A stretch of DNA of 31,327 bases from a virus, in the IMG/VR virus record IMGVR_UViG_3300030389_000508, positions 1-31,327 of that record. One strand, given 5' to 3'. Both the position numbers and the translations under genes were made by a program. The notes below the pieces were generated by a model that searched no databases, was not told the origin of the DNA, and was given only the letters and a program-made list of their open reading frames with translations. Below are positions 1 through 7,377 of the stretch, piece after piece. Each line of letters starts with the position of its first letter. Position 1 is the first letter of the stretch.

Positions 1-903
1 TATGTTCCAATCAGGATTTGTTGGAATCCAAGTATGGCGGCAACGATATCCCCCTCTAACTATAAAAGGGTCTCCAGAACTTTTGCCTTTCCAAGAGTCA
101 GAGTTCCAAATATCCCGAATTTCTGTTTCGGTTAGTGTTCTTCCTACCATATTTCTGCAAAAACGTCTAGAGTCACGGACTAAAGTGCCAGTATAGGTAA
201 AATGTTTCAATCCACTCTCTTTTGCTTTTTTTACTGTAAACTGTCCATGAAACTGCATGACTGAGTCATGTGCTATTTGACCAGCATATTTTCTTAGATT
301 TTCTCCAGCCCTGTCAGCGGCATACTGTGTTTGTAGTTTTGTAACTGCATTTTGAACAGCGGTTTCTTGTGACTCAATAAATTTGTTTTCATTAATAAAA
401 TCAACTAACTCGTTAATTTCTGCTTGATTTGATTGTTGATACACTCCGTTAATATGTGATCTTATGTTTCTTTCAACCTCTGAAAAAGGTCTGCCAACTA
501 TTGCGCTTTGGTAAACCTCGTCATTTATTACTTTTAAAAATCTTTCTGCTATATCCTCAAAACCACTAAATGACTGGTATTTTAAAGCTGTAACAGTTTG
601 TAAATCTATTTCTGTTAAGTTTTTAAATTTTGCGGGTATAGGCATTTTGCCAAATGTATCTAAAACCTCTTTTGCTATTTTATTGTAATCTTCATTAATA
701 ATTAAATCTGCCTCCTCAAGAAATACATTTTCTATAATTGATCTAAGTTGGGGTTGTAATTCTATGGCAAGTTTTGTTGTCAGTGTTGTGCCAGCAACAG
801 TAGTTTTTCTTACTGAATCAACAATATCGTTCTCTAAAGTATAAAGAACATTTATTAGTCTTTCTTCGTGCTGATCTGCAAGTTTGTCTAATATTTTTGA
901 CAT
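1..903 (-). CDS. Minor head (head morphogenesis) protein, Mu F / SPP1 gp7-like, 3' end cut by window
   Basis: The frame is open for 301 codons from an ATG at 903 (MSKILDKLADQHEER) to the window edge with no stop; I checked every codon. The C-terminal part carries the pattern typical of phage head morphogenesis proteins: 'RDSRRFCRNMVGR', then an IRDIWNSDSW segment, then 'GGYRCRHTW' about 15 residues before the edge. In this family these Cys/His residues close a small conserved C-terminal domain. These proteins bind the portal and are carried in the procapsid or ejected with DNA. It follows the portal and four mini-genes, the usual place for this gene. The start lies 3 nt after the upstream stop, with no clear Shine-Dalgarno, so coupling is likely. 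The family call is from motif and context. The real C-terminus is not visible and may continue into the scaffold gene at the other end of the window. Confidence 0.8.
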   Translation of the reverse strand, partial: MSKILDKLADQHEERLINVLYTLENDIVDSVRKTTVAGTTLTTKLAIELQPQLRSIIENVFLEEADLIINEDYNKIAKEVLDTFGKMPIPAKFKNLTEIDLQTVTALKYQSFSGFEDIAERFLKVINDEVYQSAIVGRPFSEVERNIRSHINGVYQQSNQAEINELVDFINENKFIESQETAVQNAVTKLQTQYAADRAGENLRKYAGQIAHDSVMQFHGQFTVKKAKESGLKHFTYTGTLVRDSRRFCRNMVGRTLTETEIRDIWNSDSWKGKSSGDPFIVRGGYRCRHTWIPTNPDWNI

Positions 904-906
904 TAA

Positions 907-1185
907 TTAAAGAGGGAAATTTTTTTTCCATGCTCTTATTGACCAAAATGCAGGCGATAGAGATTTTTGACCTTTTACTTGTCTCAATACTCCACCCATT
1001 CTAGCTAAAAATGATCTTTGACGAGCTGGTATATTTTTTTTAATTGACATATTTGGGTCACCGAATCTGACTTTTTTTACATTTTTAGTTTTTTTATCTC
1101 TTACATAAACTGCAAATTTTTTTCTTTGGTTAGGTGTTCTAAAAGGTTTGTTAAGTTTTACTGTACGTCCTTGATATTTTGCCAT
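907..1185 (-). CDS. Small basic phage protein (92 aa), unknown function
   Basis: 92 residues, rich in Lys/Arg, beginning MAKYQGRTVKLNKPFR. Visible conserved-looking segments are 'KKFAVYVRD', 'KKVRFGDPNM' and 'RQRSFLARMGG', with a Trp pair near the end (AFWSIRAW). The short beta-rich pattern 'V.L.KP.R...KKFAVYV' followed by 'FGDPNM' resembles a small conserved protein seen near portal and capsid genes in marine phages. I recall this from memory and do not assign a family number. The start codon overlaps the upstream stop by one base (TAATG). It is the last of four consecutive basic mini-genes between portal and minor head protein, so a virion or head-assembly role is the reasonable inference. 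Function is not known. Confidence 0.75.
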   Translation of the reverse strand: MAKYQGRTVKLNKPFRTPNQRKKFAVYVRDKKTKNVKKVRFGDPNMSIKKNIPARQRSFLARMGGVLRQVKGQKSLSPAFWSIRAWKKNFPL

Positions 1186-1325
1186 TATCTTTTTCTTTTT
1201 TTCTTTGCTTTTCTTGCTACTGACAAGGCTATCGCTGTCGCTTGTTTTCTAGATTTGCCAGATCGCATTTCTGTTCTTATATTTTTGTTGATTGTTTTTC
1301 TACTATAACCCTTTATTAAAGGCAT
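1185..1325 (-). CDS. 46-aa highly basic mini-protein
   Basis: Translated by hand: begins MPLIKGYSRKTINKNIRTEM and continues with 'RSGKSRKQATAIALSVARKA' before a run of K/R. The pattern 'MPL.KG.S..TI..NI..E..SGK..KQA.AIAL..AR' is one I recognise as a recurrent tiny protein of marine phages with no established function. The ATG at 1325 overlaps the upstream TAA by one base, and its own TAA overlaps the next ATG by one base (TAATG at both joins). It is therefore embedded in a translationally coupled chain. Predicted to be largely helical and strongly positively charged. DNA or RNA binding in the head is possible but unproven. Confidence 0.75.
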   Translation of the reverse strand: MPLIKGYSRKTINKNIRTEMRSGKSRKQATAIALSVARKAKKKRKR

Positions 1326-1573
1326 TATTTTTTTCTTCTTTTTTTTCTCAAATCTAAATCATGTTTTCTTGAACCCCTTAAAAAGGAATTCACACGTCCC
1401 ATACTCCACGCAGCCATCGGAACTCTTCGACTACCAGCTGACAGAAAAGCACCTTGTCCTCTACGATAGACCTTAACTAATGTTGCATAAGTATATCTTT
1501 TAGATGCTTTTGCTTTTCTTCTCAGAGTCGCTTTAGTTGCAGCAGAAAGTGGTTTTCTAAATTTACTAGCCAT
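1325..1573 (-). CDS. 82-aa basic protein, DUF5824-like
   Basis: Starts MASKFRKPLSAATKATLRRK and ends in a Lys/Arg tail. The central part reads 'VKVYRRGQGAFLSAGSR' followed by 'MAAWSMGRVNSFLRG'. The pattern Y-x-R-G-Q-x-A-[FY]-x-S-x-G-S-R followed by an A/W-rich helix and 'RVNSF' is typical of a small conserved phage domain, DUF5824 by my recollection. No enzymatic residues are apparent. The stop (TAA) overlaps the next ATG by one base. The gene sits in the portal to minor-head interval, so a head-associated role is inferred. The existence of the gene is secure; the family name is moderate. Confidence 0.75.
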   Translation of the reverse strand: MASKFRKPLSAATKATLRRKAKASKRYTYATLVKVYRRGQGAFLSAGSRRVPMAAWSMGRVNSFLRGSRKHDLDLRKKRRKK

Positions 1574-1767
1574 TATGATTTAGTCCTACTTCTTAATAAA
1601 CCTCTAGGTATAAAACCACCTGATTTATAAATTGATGAAACTCTTTTTATCAGACTTGCTCGTCTTGTTCTTTTACTACCTTTGAGACCTGATAAATATT
1701 TTTTTGGTAATCCTGAGTCCTTATCTTTTGGTACTCTTCTAAGTCGTTTCTTCTTCTTCTTCGCCAT
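1573..1767 (-). CDS. 64-aa basic mini-protein overlapping portal 3' end
   Basis: The likely start is the ATG at 1767 (MAKKKKKRLRRVPKDKD), giving 64 residues. A longer reading from 1839 would overlap the portal by about 100 bases and encodes nothing protein-like, so I reject it. The body contains 'GLPKKYLSGLKGSKRTRRAS', then 'YKSGGFIPRGLLRSR'. About one third of residues are Lys or Arg. It overlaps the portal gene by 29 nt and its stop abuts the next ATG, so it is coupled on both sides. 'PKKYLSGL' followed by a basic helix is a motif I have seen in other phage mini-proteins without a known role. Function unknown; nucleic-acid binding or a head-internal role is only inferred from charge and place. 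Confidence 0.65.
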   Translation of the reverse strand: MAKKKKKRLRRVPKDKDSGLPKKYLSGLKGSKRTRRASLIKRVSSIYKSGGFIPRGLLRSRTKS

Positions 1768-3172
1768 TTGGAGTTTGACCCTCAATTTCAGTTGTTGTGA
1801 ATTGTCCTCTAACAGTTCTGGTATTATCAATTTCATCATTAATAGTTTTGATCATTTCATTATCGTCTATTACTGCTTCAGCTATTTGTTTATCTAATTC
1901 TTTATTAAATGTCTCTGATTTTATTCCACTGGCTTTTGCCATTTGTAAGAACTGAAGATCATTAGCCCAATCCCTCACATCAAATGTATCAGGATAATCT
2001 ACTGACCCGTCCCATTTTTGATCTTGCCATTTAGCGTACAAGTCCCAGATTTGTTCTTCGGCATTTTCTAAATAATCTGCTTTTTCACTAAGTTTTGCAT
2101 TTAAAAGCTGAAATTCAGTCTGAAGAGCAATTCCACTAGATATTTGGTTTCCTGAAGTTCCTCTTACTGAACCCATGTGCGTTATTCTATCAATGGCGTC
2201 AATTTTGTTTTGAATACATTTCATAATACCATCTAAGTTTTGTCCACTAGGTTGAATAATATAAGGTTTCAAATCAGCTTGCATATCTTCTGGTATTTCT
2301 ATGATTGAACCAGCGCCAGCACTAGCCTCAACATTTGGAGTTTTAACAAGACTTGGGTGGTTTGCTAATCTGATTAATTGTTCTTTTTCAGAGTAATCGT
2401 TGTAAATAGACTGTTGTAAAAAAGCAACATCAGCTAGATCACTAATACCTATTGGTCTTTTAGCGCCTTTTAGATTGTAAACATTAATACAAGGAATAAC
2501 TCCGATAGCATTTGGAATTTGGTCAACTATTTTTACATCGCCCTCTGCATATTCTTTTTCATAATCCTCTATTTCGTAAGTAACAATTTCTTCTTCAGTA
2601 AACATTTTTACGATTGCTCTATCGTTGTTTATATCTTCAACAACCATCAACATATCTAAATAAAATCTACCACTTGGAGCTCTTTTATAATTCCAATTAA
2701 CAATATTTTCTGGCGTGTAGATTGACATATAAGGTCTTATATCTTGCTGCAACTCTTCAGCTCTAGTTCTTAAATTTGATTGTGGTTTATCAATAACAAC
2801 CCAACAGTTCCCATAGATGCTGGCATTCATTTGCACTTCTCTCATCATTGTGTTGAATGATCTTCCGTCTAAATCTGCATCATTTATAAATGCTTCTAGC
2901 TGTTGGTCTCCATCTAAAGAACCATAATCTCTAGTCGGTGGTACTCTCCATAAAAAACTTGTGTAGATTTGGACAACATTTTTGCAGTGATTGTCAACTG
3001 GCGTATGTCTAATTCTTTGGTCGTATTCCTCTGGAGTTTCTAAAATATATCTATGTAAGTAATAACCATTTTTATAATCATTTCCCCCTAAATAACTGCG
3101 AATATAAAACTCCCAATTTTGAATATTTGCGTGCCACAAGGGATGCTTACTTGTTAAAAATTTTCTGTCCAT
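1739..3172 (-). CDS. Portal protein
   Basis: About 477 residues, the usual size for a siphovirus portal. The N-terminal part has 'HPLWHANIQNWEFYIRSYLGG', 'RYILETPEEYDQRI' and 'NHCKNVVQIYTSFLWR', as in DUF4055/SPP1 gp6-type portals: an early Trp/Tyr-rich helix, then 'Y..R...' and a helix packing segment. The centre contains 'PIGISDLADVAFLQQSIYNDYSE' in the position of the portal stem helices, and the C-terminus is acidic (GEEEEE). The portal is the 12-subunit channel through which terminase packages DNA. An ATG at 3172 overlaps the terminase stop (TGATG) with AGGTGGAG just upstream, so I prefer it to the GTG at 3181. Context (terL before it, minor head protein after it) supports the call strongly. 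Confidence 0.9.
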   Translation of the reverse strand: MDRKFLTSKHPLWHANIQNWEFYIRSYLGGNDYKNGYYLHRYILETPEEYDQRIRHTPVDNHCKNVVQIYTSFLWRVPPTRDYGSLDGDQQLEAFINDADLDGRSFNTMMREVQMNASIYGNCWVVIDKPQSNLRTRAEELQQDIRPYMSIYTPENIVNWNYKRAPSGRFYLDMLMVVEDINNDRAIVKMFTEEEIVTYEIEDYEKEYAEGDVKIVDQIPNAIGVIPCINVYNLKGAKRPIGISDLADVAFLQQSIYNDYSEKEQLIRLANHPSLVKTPNVEASAGAGSIIEIPEDMQADLKPYIIQPSGQNLDGIMKCIQNKIDAIDRITHMGSVRGTSGNQISSGIALQTEFQLLNAKLSEKADYLENAEEQIWDLYAKWQDQKWDGSVDYPDTFDVRDWANDLQFLQMAKASGIKSETFNKELDKQIAEAVIDDNEMIKTINDEIDNTRTVRGQFTTTEIEGQTPNGEEEEETT

Positions 3173-4380
3173 CAACTCCACCTTTGAAGAGGGTTAGGTT
3201 TAAAATCCCGTCTTACTGGAAAATTATACTCAACCATGTAACCTAACGCATCATTAAAATGGTCAAAACCAGAGTCTTTGTCAGGTACACTTGTTCCCTC
3301 TTTGTATATCTGTCTTTCTATCGACTTAATAACATTTTTGCAAGATTTTAAAACATATAAACTATTTATACCTTTCGCATTTTTGAATTTTGAATTTACT
3401 GAATTTATTCTATCTCTAATAAATGGTGCTTTGTTTCTTACTCTTACATCGAAGCCTGCGTTTTTTAGTAATGCTAAATCAGTCATACCACCAGCTGATG
3501 TTTTTCTAGCTTTAGAACTGGGATCAGGATAAGAAATAATTTTTTTGTTTGGATATCTATTTTTAATCTCGTCTATCATTTCATTTGTATTTGATGACCA
3601 AATTTGAATCTCGTCAATAACGTATATCTTATCATTTTCTATTATAGAAACAACTGCTGCCATAGGCGAAATATTAAAATCCTGTCCTATGTGTACTGTA
3701 CTATAACTGTGTTTGTAACTGTCAATAATATTTTTATTTCTATCAAAATTATAATAAATAATTCCAGCATAATTTACAAAGGTTGCTAAATACTCTTGTT
3801 GAAAAGTTCTTTCATCTAAATCATTTTTTGCTTGTTCTATTTCTGACTCTGAAACCTGACCGCCCTCTAGTGTAGTATATTTAAAACTCTGCCATTCTGG
3901 GTCTCTTTTGCTGTAAAGGTCATAGGCGAAATTGAATCCTTTTGGACTTGAACAGAATAAAGCAGAACCAAGCGTATCTGATAATGTCGGTCTTAAAACT
4001 TCATACCATGCCTGAGGTTTTATGTCAGCGAATTCATCGAGAACAATAAAGTTAAGTCCCACGCCTCTTAAGCTTTGATCGTTGTCTGCTCCTTTAAGAC
4101 TAATCAATGTGTTGTTTTTCAGCAACAGTGATAAATCAGACTCATTTATTCTTTTGACCCATCTATGTCTAAGCATCATTTCTTTAAGCATATCCCAGCA
4201 AATAGTTTTACTTTGTCTATAACTAGGGGACACATACCAAACCCTTTGATTTGGAAATCTAGCAAACTTGGCCATTTCTTGTATAGCTAAAAATGTTTTA
4301 CCAAACCTACGACCAGATATTAGAACTCTGAACCTTTTATTACAATTTATTACAGCCCGTTGAGGGTCAGTAAGTGGCAT
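3172..4380 (-). CDS. terL: Terminase large subunit
   Basis: 402 residues from the ATG at 4380. The N-terminal ATPase has Walker A 'SGRRFGKT' at residues 22-29, Walker B 'FIVLDE' at about 111-116 with the catalytic Glu, and the coupling motif 'FCSSPKG' at about 142-148. The C-terminal RNase H-like nuclease has an Asp in 'IGQDFNISP' (about 234) and the late 'DHFNDALGY' motif near 380. It translocates DNA into the procapsid and cuts concatemers. The ATG lies in TAATG overlapping the methyltransferase stop, with GGGGAGA about 10 nt upstream; an upstream TTG at 4398 is possible but less likely. It is translationally coupled to MT-A70 before it and to portal after it. All key motifs are intact. Confidence 0.95.
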   Translation of the reverse strand: MPLTDPQRAVINCNKRFRVLISGRRFGKTFLAIQEMAKFARFPNQRVWYVSPSYRQSKTICWDMLKEMMLRHRWVKRINESDLSLLLKNNTLISLKGADNDQSLRGVGLNFIVLDEFADIKPQAWYEVLRPTLSDTLGSALFCSSPKGFNFAYDLYSKRDPEWQSFKYTTLEGGQVSESEIEQAKNDLDERTFQQEYLATFVNYAGIIYYNFDRNKNIIDSYKHSYSTVHIGQDFNISPMAAVVSIIENDKIYVIDEIQIWSSNTNEMIDEIKNRYPNKKIISYPDPSSKARKTSAGGMTDLALLKNAGFDVRVRNKAPFIRDRINSVNSKFKNAKGINSLYVLKSCKNVIKSIERQIYKEGTSVPDKDSGFDHFNDALGYMVEYNFPVRRDFKPNPLQRWS

Positions 4381-4919
4381 TAAATCTGATCTCCCCAACT
4401 GTGCCAGCCTTTTACTTTTTGTCTAGCAAACAGTTCTACTCTTGGTAAATCTCCACATAACTCAACAATATGATCTCTTATAATATCTGGTTTCTTACTA
4501 TGCTCTTCTCTTTTACTAATTACTAATTGTTTTACAGATTTAGATATTCTTTTTGGTTTACCTTTAGTTGCTAATAAACACTGTTCAGGATTACATCTTG
4601 TCCAATATCCCATGCCAGTGAAATAACCATCAGATTTTGTGTTTTGTTTTACCCATGTAAAAGCCACTGTCTTAAACGTGAACCCCCATTCTTCAATGAC
4701 CCTAAAAGCCTCTGGCAACATCGAATCAATAGCCCAAAGAAATAGAGTACAATTATCGTCAGAAATATCAGAAATAGGTAAGTTACAAATATCGTTAATA
4801 CTAAGGGTATTATAATGCCTAATAGCAGATCGTTGCTGTCCTTTTTCTGAATACGTTTTAAATGACCAAGCTGGGTCTGCATATATTATTTGTGCTTTTA
4901 CATTTGGGAAAGGTATCAC
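4380..4919 (-). CDS. MT-A70 family adenine DNA methyltransferase
   Basis: 179 residues with a GTG start. The catalytic motif is 'YADPAW' (residues 13-18), the DPPW motif of MT-A70 enzymes with Ala in the third position, a variant compatible with phage members. Other family features are 'HYNTLS', 'CTLFLWAIDSMLPEA', 'WGFTFKTVAFTW', 'GYWTRCNPEQCLLATKGKP', 'REHSKKPD' and the C-terminal 'VELFARQKVKGW'. It should methylate the N6 position of adenine using S-adenosylmethionine. No restriction partner is present, so it is orphan and could protect phage DNA from host nucleases or mark it. Unusually it sits between terS and terL: it overlaps terS by 4 nt (GTGA) and terL by 1 nt (TAATG). The target sequence cannot be read from the protein. 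Confidence 0.9.
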   Translation of the reverse strand: MIPFPNVKAQIIYADPAWSFKTYSEKGQQRSAIRHYNTLSINDICNLPISDISDDNCTLFLWAIDSMLPEAFRVIEEWGFTFKTVAFTWVKQNTKSDGYFTGMGYWTRCNPEQCLLATKGKPKRISKSVKQLVISKREEHSKKPDIIRDHIVELCGDLPRVELFARQKVKGWHSWGDQI

Positions 4920-5218
4920 TCAACTGACCATGCCAAAGGTTGGTCATCTTCTGTAATGATATTTTCTGACTGACCTAAGATTTGTTTGCCTAACCATATC
5001 TGCATAACAACATTACCCTTTTCTGCACTCTTCCACTGAAACTGTCTAAGTCTCAATTTCATTTCAGCTCTACCTTTTGTCAGAAAATCCGAATAACTCT
5101 TCTCAATAAGGTCTGCGCTGCAACCAAAGAAATCAGCTATCTCTTTATTAGTACACCCTAATTTTGCTAATTTTTTGACTTGTTCATTGTCAATATTGTA
5201 TTTTTTTGGTCTTGCCAT
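4916..5218 (-). CDS. terS: Terminase small subunit (putative)
   Basis: 100 residues. The N-terminal half is a helix-turn-helix of the type in small terminases: 'KLAKLGCTNKEIADFFGCSA' followed by 'LIEKSYSDFLTKGRAEM'. The second half, 'LRLRQFQWKSAEKGNVVMQI' then 'WLGKQILGQ', is the helical segment commonly found in these proteins. It would recognise the packaging site and recruit TerL. The ATG at 5218 has AGAGGA 3-4 nt upstream. It is the first gene of the packaging/portal transcript, with only the MT-A70 gene between it and terL. The short length is normal for HTH-type small terminases. Confidence comes from motif plus position. Confidence 0.8.
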   Translation of the reverse strand: MARPKKYNIDNEQVKKLAKLGCTNKEIADFFGCSADLIEKSYSDFLTKGRAEMKLRLRQFQWKSAEKGNVVMQIWLGKQILGQSENIITEDDQPLAWSVE

Positions 5219-5224
5219 AATCCT

Positions 5225-5254
5225 CTTACCCTATGAGTTAGGTAAGTTTTTTTT
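5225..5254 (-). promoter_or_regulatory. Hairpin abutting the terS ribosome binding site
   Basis: Six-base arms CTTACC (5225-5230) and GGTAAG (5241-5246) flank a 10-nt loop, followed on the plus strand by eight T. In the minus-strand mRNA the 3' arm runs directly into the AGAGGA Shine-Dalgarno of terS, so folding could limit terS translation. Read on the plus strand the same element resembles a weak intrinsic terminator, but there is no plus-strand gene before it. Confidence 0.4.
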
Positions 5255-5262
5255 AACAGATA

Positions 5263-5305
5263 ATCGACAGAAAATAAAGTTTTTAAATTCTTTACTCCTG
5301 CCGAT
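5263..5305. repeat. Imperfect inverted repeat upstream of terS
   Basis: ATCGACAG (5263-5270) and CTGCCGAT (5298-5305) pair over 8 positions with one G-U-type mismatch; inner AAAG/CTTT can extend the stem. It lies between the 82-aa gene and terS, in the only intergenic stretch where a promoter or operator for the packaging operon could sit. No convincing -35/-10 pair was found, so function is open. Confidence 0.35.
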
Positions 5306-5313
5306 AATAATTT

Positions 5314-5562
5314 TTAGTTTACTACTATAGTTTCTACATATTTATCAAATGTATCTAAACCAAAGAACTCTATAGATTTTTCTTGATCGTGAAAAAAGAA
5401 AAAACTTAAATGTCTTTGACCATCAGTTTTACCCTGATCTACTATAAATCCATAAGTATCTTCAGGCATATAATATTCTTGAATTCCTTGTTCAGTTTTA
5501 CTGTCCCAAAAAACTATATTTTCGTTTGGTTCTGTATCTTGTTTTAGTTTAGCTAATATCAT
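5314..5562 (-). CDS. Hypothetical protein, 82 aa
   Basis: Starts MILAKLKQDTEPNENIVFWD with CGAGG about 7 nt upstream of the ATG. The sequence is mildly acidic and looks like a small beta-rich fold: 'VFWDSKTEQG', 'YGFIVDQG', 'RHLSFFFFHDQEK' and 'IEFFGLDTFDKYVETIVVN'. No membrane segment, signal peptide or known motif is recognised. It stands between the C5 methyltransferase and terS with about 100 bases on either side, so it may be its own transcription unit in the same direction. I do not recognise the family. Confidence 0.65.
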   Translation of the reverse strand: MILAKLKQDTEPNENIVFWDSKTEQGIQEYYMPEDTYGFIVDQGKTDGQRHLSFFFFHDQEKSIEFFGLDTFDKYVETIVVN

Positions 5563-5616
5563 AATAACCTCGTTGTTTATTGTTTATAAATACATACTAA
5601 ATTGACTATCTCTGTT

Positions 5617-5648
5617 TTAGTGAAATGTTTTTGTTTTTTTTTCACTAA
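5617..5648. repeat. 9-bp inverted repeat with T-rich loop
   Basis: TTAGTGAAA (5617-5625) and TTTCACTAA (5640-5648) are perfect complements around a 14-nt T-rich loop. It lies just after the stop of the C5 methyltransferase gene (minus strand) and before the 82-aa gene. Neither strand has a T tract after the stem, so it is not a standard terminator. It could be an operator or an RNA stability element. Confidence 0.45.
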
Positions 5649-5662
5649 GAATTTACTTAGAT

Positions 5663-6511
5663 TTATTGATCTATAAAATTTAAAATATGGGCTATGACAT
5701 CTATTGTCCAACCATCACCAAGTAAATCACCAGCTTTTTTTACATCTAAAATACTTGTATAATTTTCTGGTACTGTTTGTAATCTTTCCATTTCTTTTTG
5801 ATTAAATGGTCTAATACTTTCCATAGATAAATCTTCTTTTTCGAACACTATAGTTATCATGCCAGTTGTTTTGTATCTATTTAGTAGATATTCTTTGTTT
5901 TTATTACGTTGCCCAGTGTCAGTAAGTAAACACCTTGATTTTGGTTTATCTGTATATCCACTTGTTAAAATATCTTGAAGAAATAAATTTTTATCTTTGG
6001 GTTGTGGAATGTCACAATATCTAAAACCAAATAAATCTCTATATTCCCTACCAATATTAGTCCAATAAAGTCGATCTCTGTATTGAGCTGAAACAGTGCT
6101 ACTGTTTATTCTTACTGGATATGTGTCCATTAATCTGCTTAAATATTCATAATCTGCTGCTGGCATTACTACATTTTCTAATATAAAATACTTTGGGTTA
6201 CACTCTTTAAACAGTCTATAAAATTCAAAGAATAAACTACTTTTTTGACCATCTAACCCGTCTCTGGTTTTGTTTCCTCTACTAAAATCCTGACAAGGGC
6301 TACCAGCCAATATTAAATCAATCTGTGGTAAATCTTCTGATTTTACTTCTTTTATATTACCTAATTGAATAGTGTTTGGGTAATTATGTTGCGTAACCTC
6401 TATTGCGTGTTTTTTTATTTCAGAAGCAAAATAATTATCATATTTTATACCACATCTATTAAGTGCAATTTGTCCACAGCTCATGCCATCAAAAAGACTT
6501 AAAACATTCAT
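5663..6511 (-). CDS. DNA (cytosine-5-)-methyltransferase
   Basis: 282 residues with the ordered C5-methyltransferase motifs: motif I 'VLSLFDGMSCG' at the N-terminus (cofactor binding), motif IV 'AGSPCQDFS' with catalytic Cys73, motif VI 'LENVV' near residue 116, and motif VIII 'QYRDRLYWTNIG'. A short target-recognition region follows, then motif IX/X 'RPFNQKEMERLQTVPENYT' and 'AGDLLGDGWTIDVIAHIL'. It transfers a methyl group from S-adenosylmethionine to cytosine C5. The compact recognition region and Dnmt3-like layout are common in phage orphan enzymes. There is no restriction endonuclease nearby, so escape from host restriction or regulation is the likely role. The ATG overlaps the stop of the upstream DUF1376 gene by 4 nt. 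Confidence 0.93.
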   Translation of the reverse strand: MNVLSLFDGMSCGQIALNRCGIKYDNYFASEIKKHAIEVTQHNYPNTIQLGNIKEVKSEDLPQIDLILAGSPCQDFSRGNKTRDGLDGQKSSLFFEFYRLFKECNPKYFILENVVMPAADYEYLSRLMDTYPVRINSSTVSAQYRDRLYWTNIGREYRDLFGFRYCDIPQPKDKNLFLQDILTSGYTDKPKSRCLLTDTGQRNKNKEYLLNRYKTTGMITIVFEKEDLSMESIRPFNQKEMERLQTVPENYTSILDVKKAGDLLGDGWTIDVIAHILNFIDQ

Positions 6512-7377
6512 TTATATTCATTACCCATGTCTAAATCATTTATGGCCTGTTCTTTTGTTAAAAAACCTTTTCTGATACCCATATCAATAACATCTTTATT
6601 TTTTGCAGCATAATCTTTAATAAAGCTAGTTACTTTGTTATTTTTAATTGCATCAGTAAAAATTTTAACTCTGTCCTCATCTTTAGTTATAGTGATACCA
6701 AAATTATATTCTTTTTTAGGAACGACATCTAAATATTTCTTTGCTGATAGCCAGAATGCTGGTTGTTTGGCAAACTTTTTGTCCTCAATAGAATCATAAT
6801 AATCATTATATAACTTAGCTAAATCATCATATTTATGTTTCCAATCTTCATCAATTTTTAAGAAATTCTTATGTGCAGTTCCTTTACTGACTTTGTTTTT
6901 TATTTTTGACCAAAAGTAAGTAAAATATCTTTCATCTTTACTTAAAGAATTAACATCTTTTTTAGTAGATGTATTGGTAGAGGTAGAGGTAGAGGTAGGG
7001 GGGTTATCGCTAGGTTTTTTTGGCCTGCCACCCAATTTACCATTAACTTTGGATGCGTCTATTCTCTTACGAATATAAAGGTATTCCTGTAATTGTCGTT
7101 CATTCTGGTAATGATCGTCCATTTCTACAAAAAACTCTTTTAAAATCTTTTCACATGAAATTTTTTCGCTTTCAGTATAACAACCAGCTATTCTTTTTAC
7201 TGTATTAATATTTTTTGGTAAACCTATGCAACGTTTGTTCCAGTTCCAACAAAGAAGAGTTATATATACTCCTCTTTCTTCATTACTTAAATGTGATGTG
7301 CCTGCTATAAAATCTTCTGTAAATAAATACCATGCTTTTAGTTTTTCTTTAGGTTTCGAGTTCTCGTCTATAAACAT
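6508..7377 (-). CDS. DUF1376-domain replication protein (replisome organiser-like)
   Basis: About 289 residues from the ATG at 7377, which has GGGGGT 6 nt upstream; an earlier start at 7425 would only add a weak extension. The N-terminal domain 'AWYLFTEDFIAGTSHLSNEE' and 'GVYITLLCWNWNKRCIGLP' fits DUF1376: W..F..D, a helix with 'L...E.G.Y..LL', then 'W....LP.'. This is followed by the characteristic linker 'RKRIDASKVNGKLGGRPKK', a Ser/Thr/Pro stretch (PPTSTSTSTNTS), and a C-terminal domain 'FTYFWSKIKNKVSKG.A..' like those of primosomal or replisome organiser proteins. It probably binds the phage origin and recruits the host helicase loader or helicase; this is inferred from related proteins. 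It overlaps the preceding 83-aa gene by 29 nt. Confidence 0.8.
   Translation of the reverse strand: MFIDENSKPKEKLKAWYLFTEDFIAGTSHLSNEERGVYITLLCWNWNKRCIGLPKNINTVKRIAGCYTESEKISCEKILKEFFVEMDDHYQNERQLQEYLYIRKRIDASKVNGKLGGRPKKPSDNPPTSTSTSTNTSTKKDVNSLSKDERYFTYFWSKIKNKVSKGTAHKNFLKIDEDWKHKYDDLAKLYNDYYDSIEDKKFAKQPAFWLSAKKYLDVVPKKEYNFGITITKDEDRVKIFTDAIKNNKVTSFIKDYAAKNKDVIDMGIRKGFLTKEQAINDLDMGNEYK

Noticed and set aside
2-196. Plus-strand 64-aa frame at the left edge
   Set aside because: Opposite strand of the minor head gene, which has a recognisable Cys/His motif.
1573-1839. Longer 88-aa reading of the basic mini-gene starting at 1839
   Set aside because: It overlaps the portal coding region by about 100 bases and the extra N-terminus is not protein-like; the ATG at 1767 fits the conserved Lys-rich start.
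4649-4882. Minus-strand 77-aa frame inside the MT-A70 gene
   Set aside because: Fully inside a gene with intact catalytic motifs, out of frame; its hydrophobic look is a by-product of codon composition.
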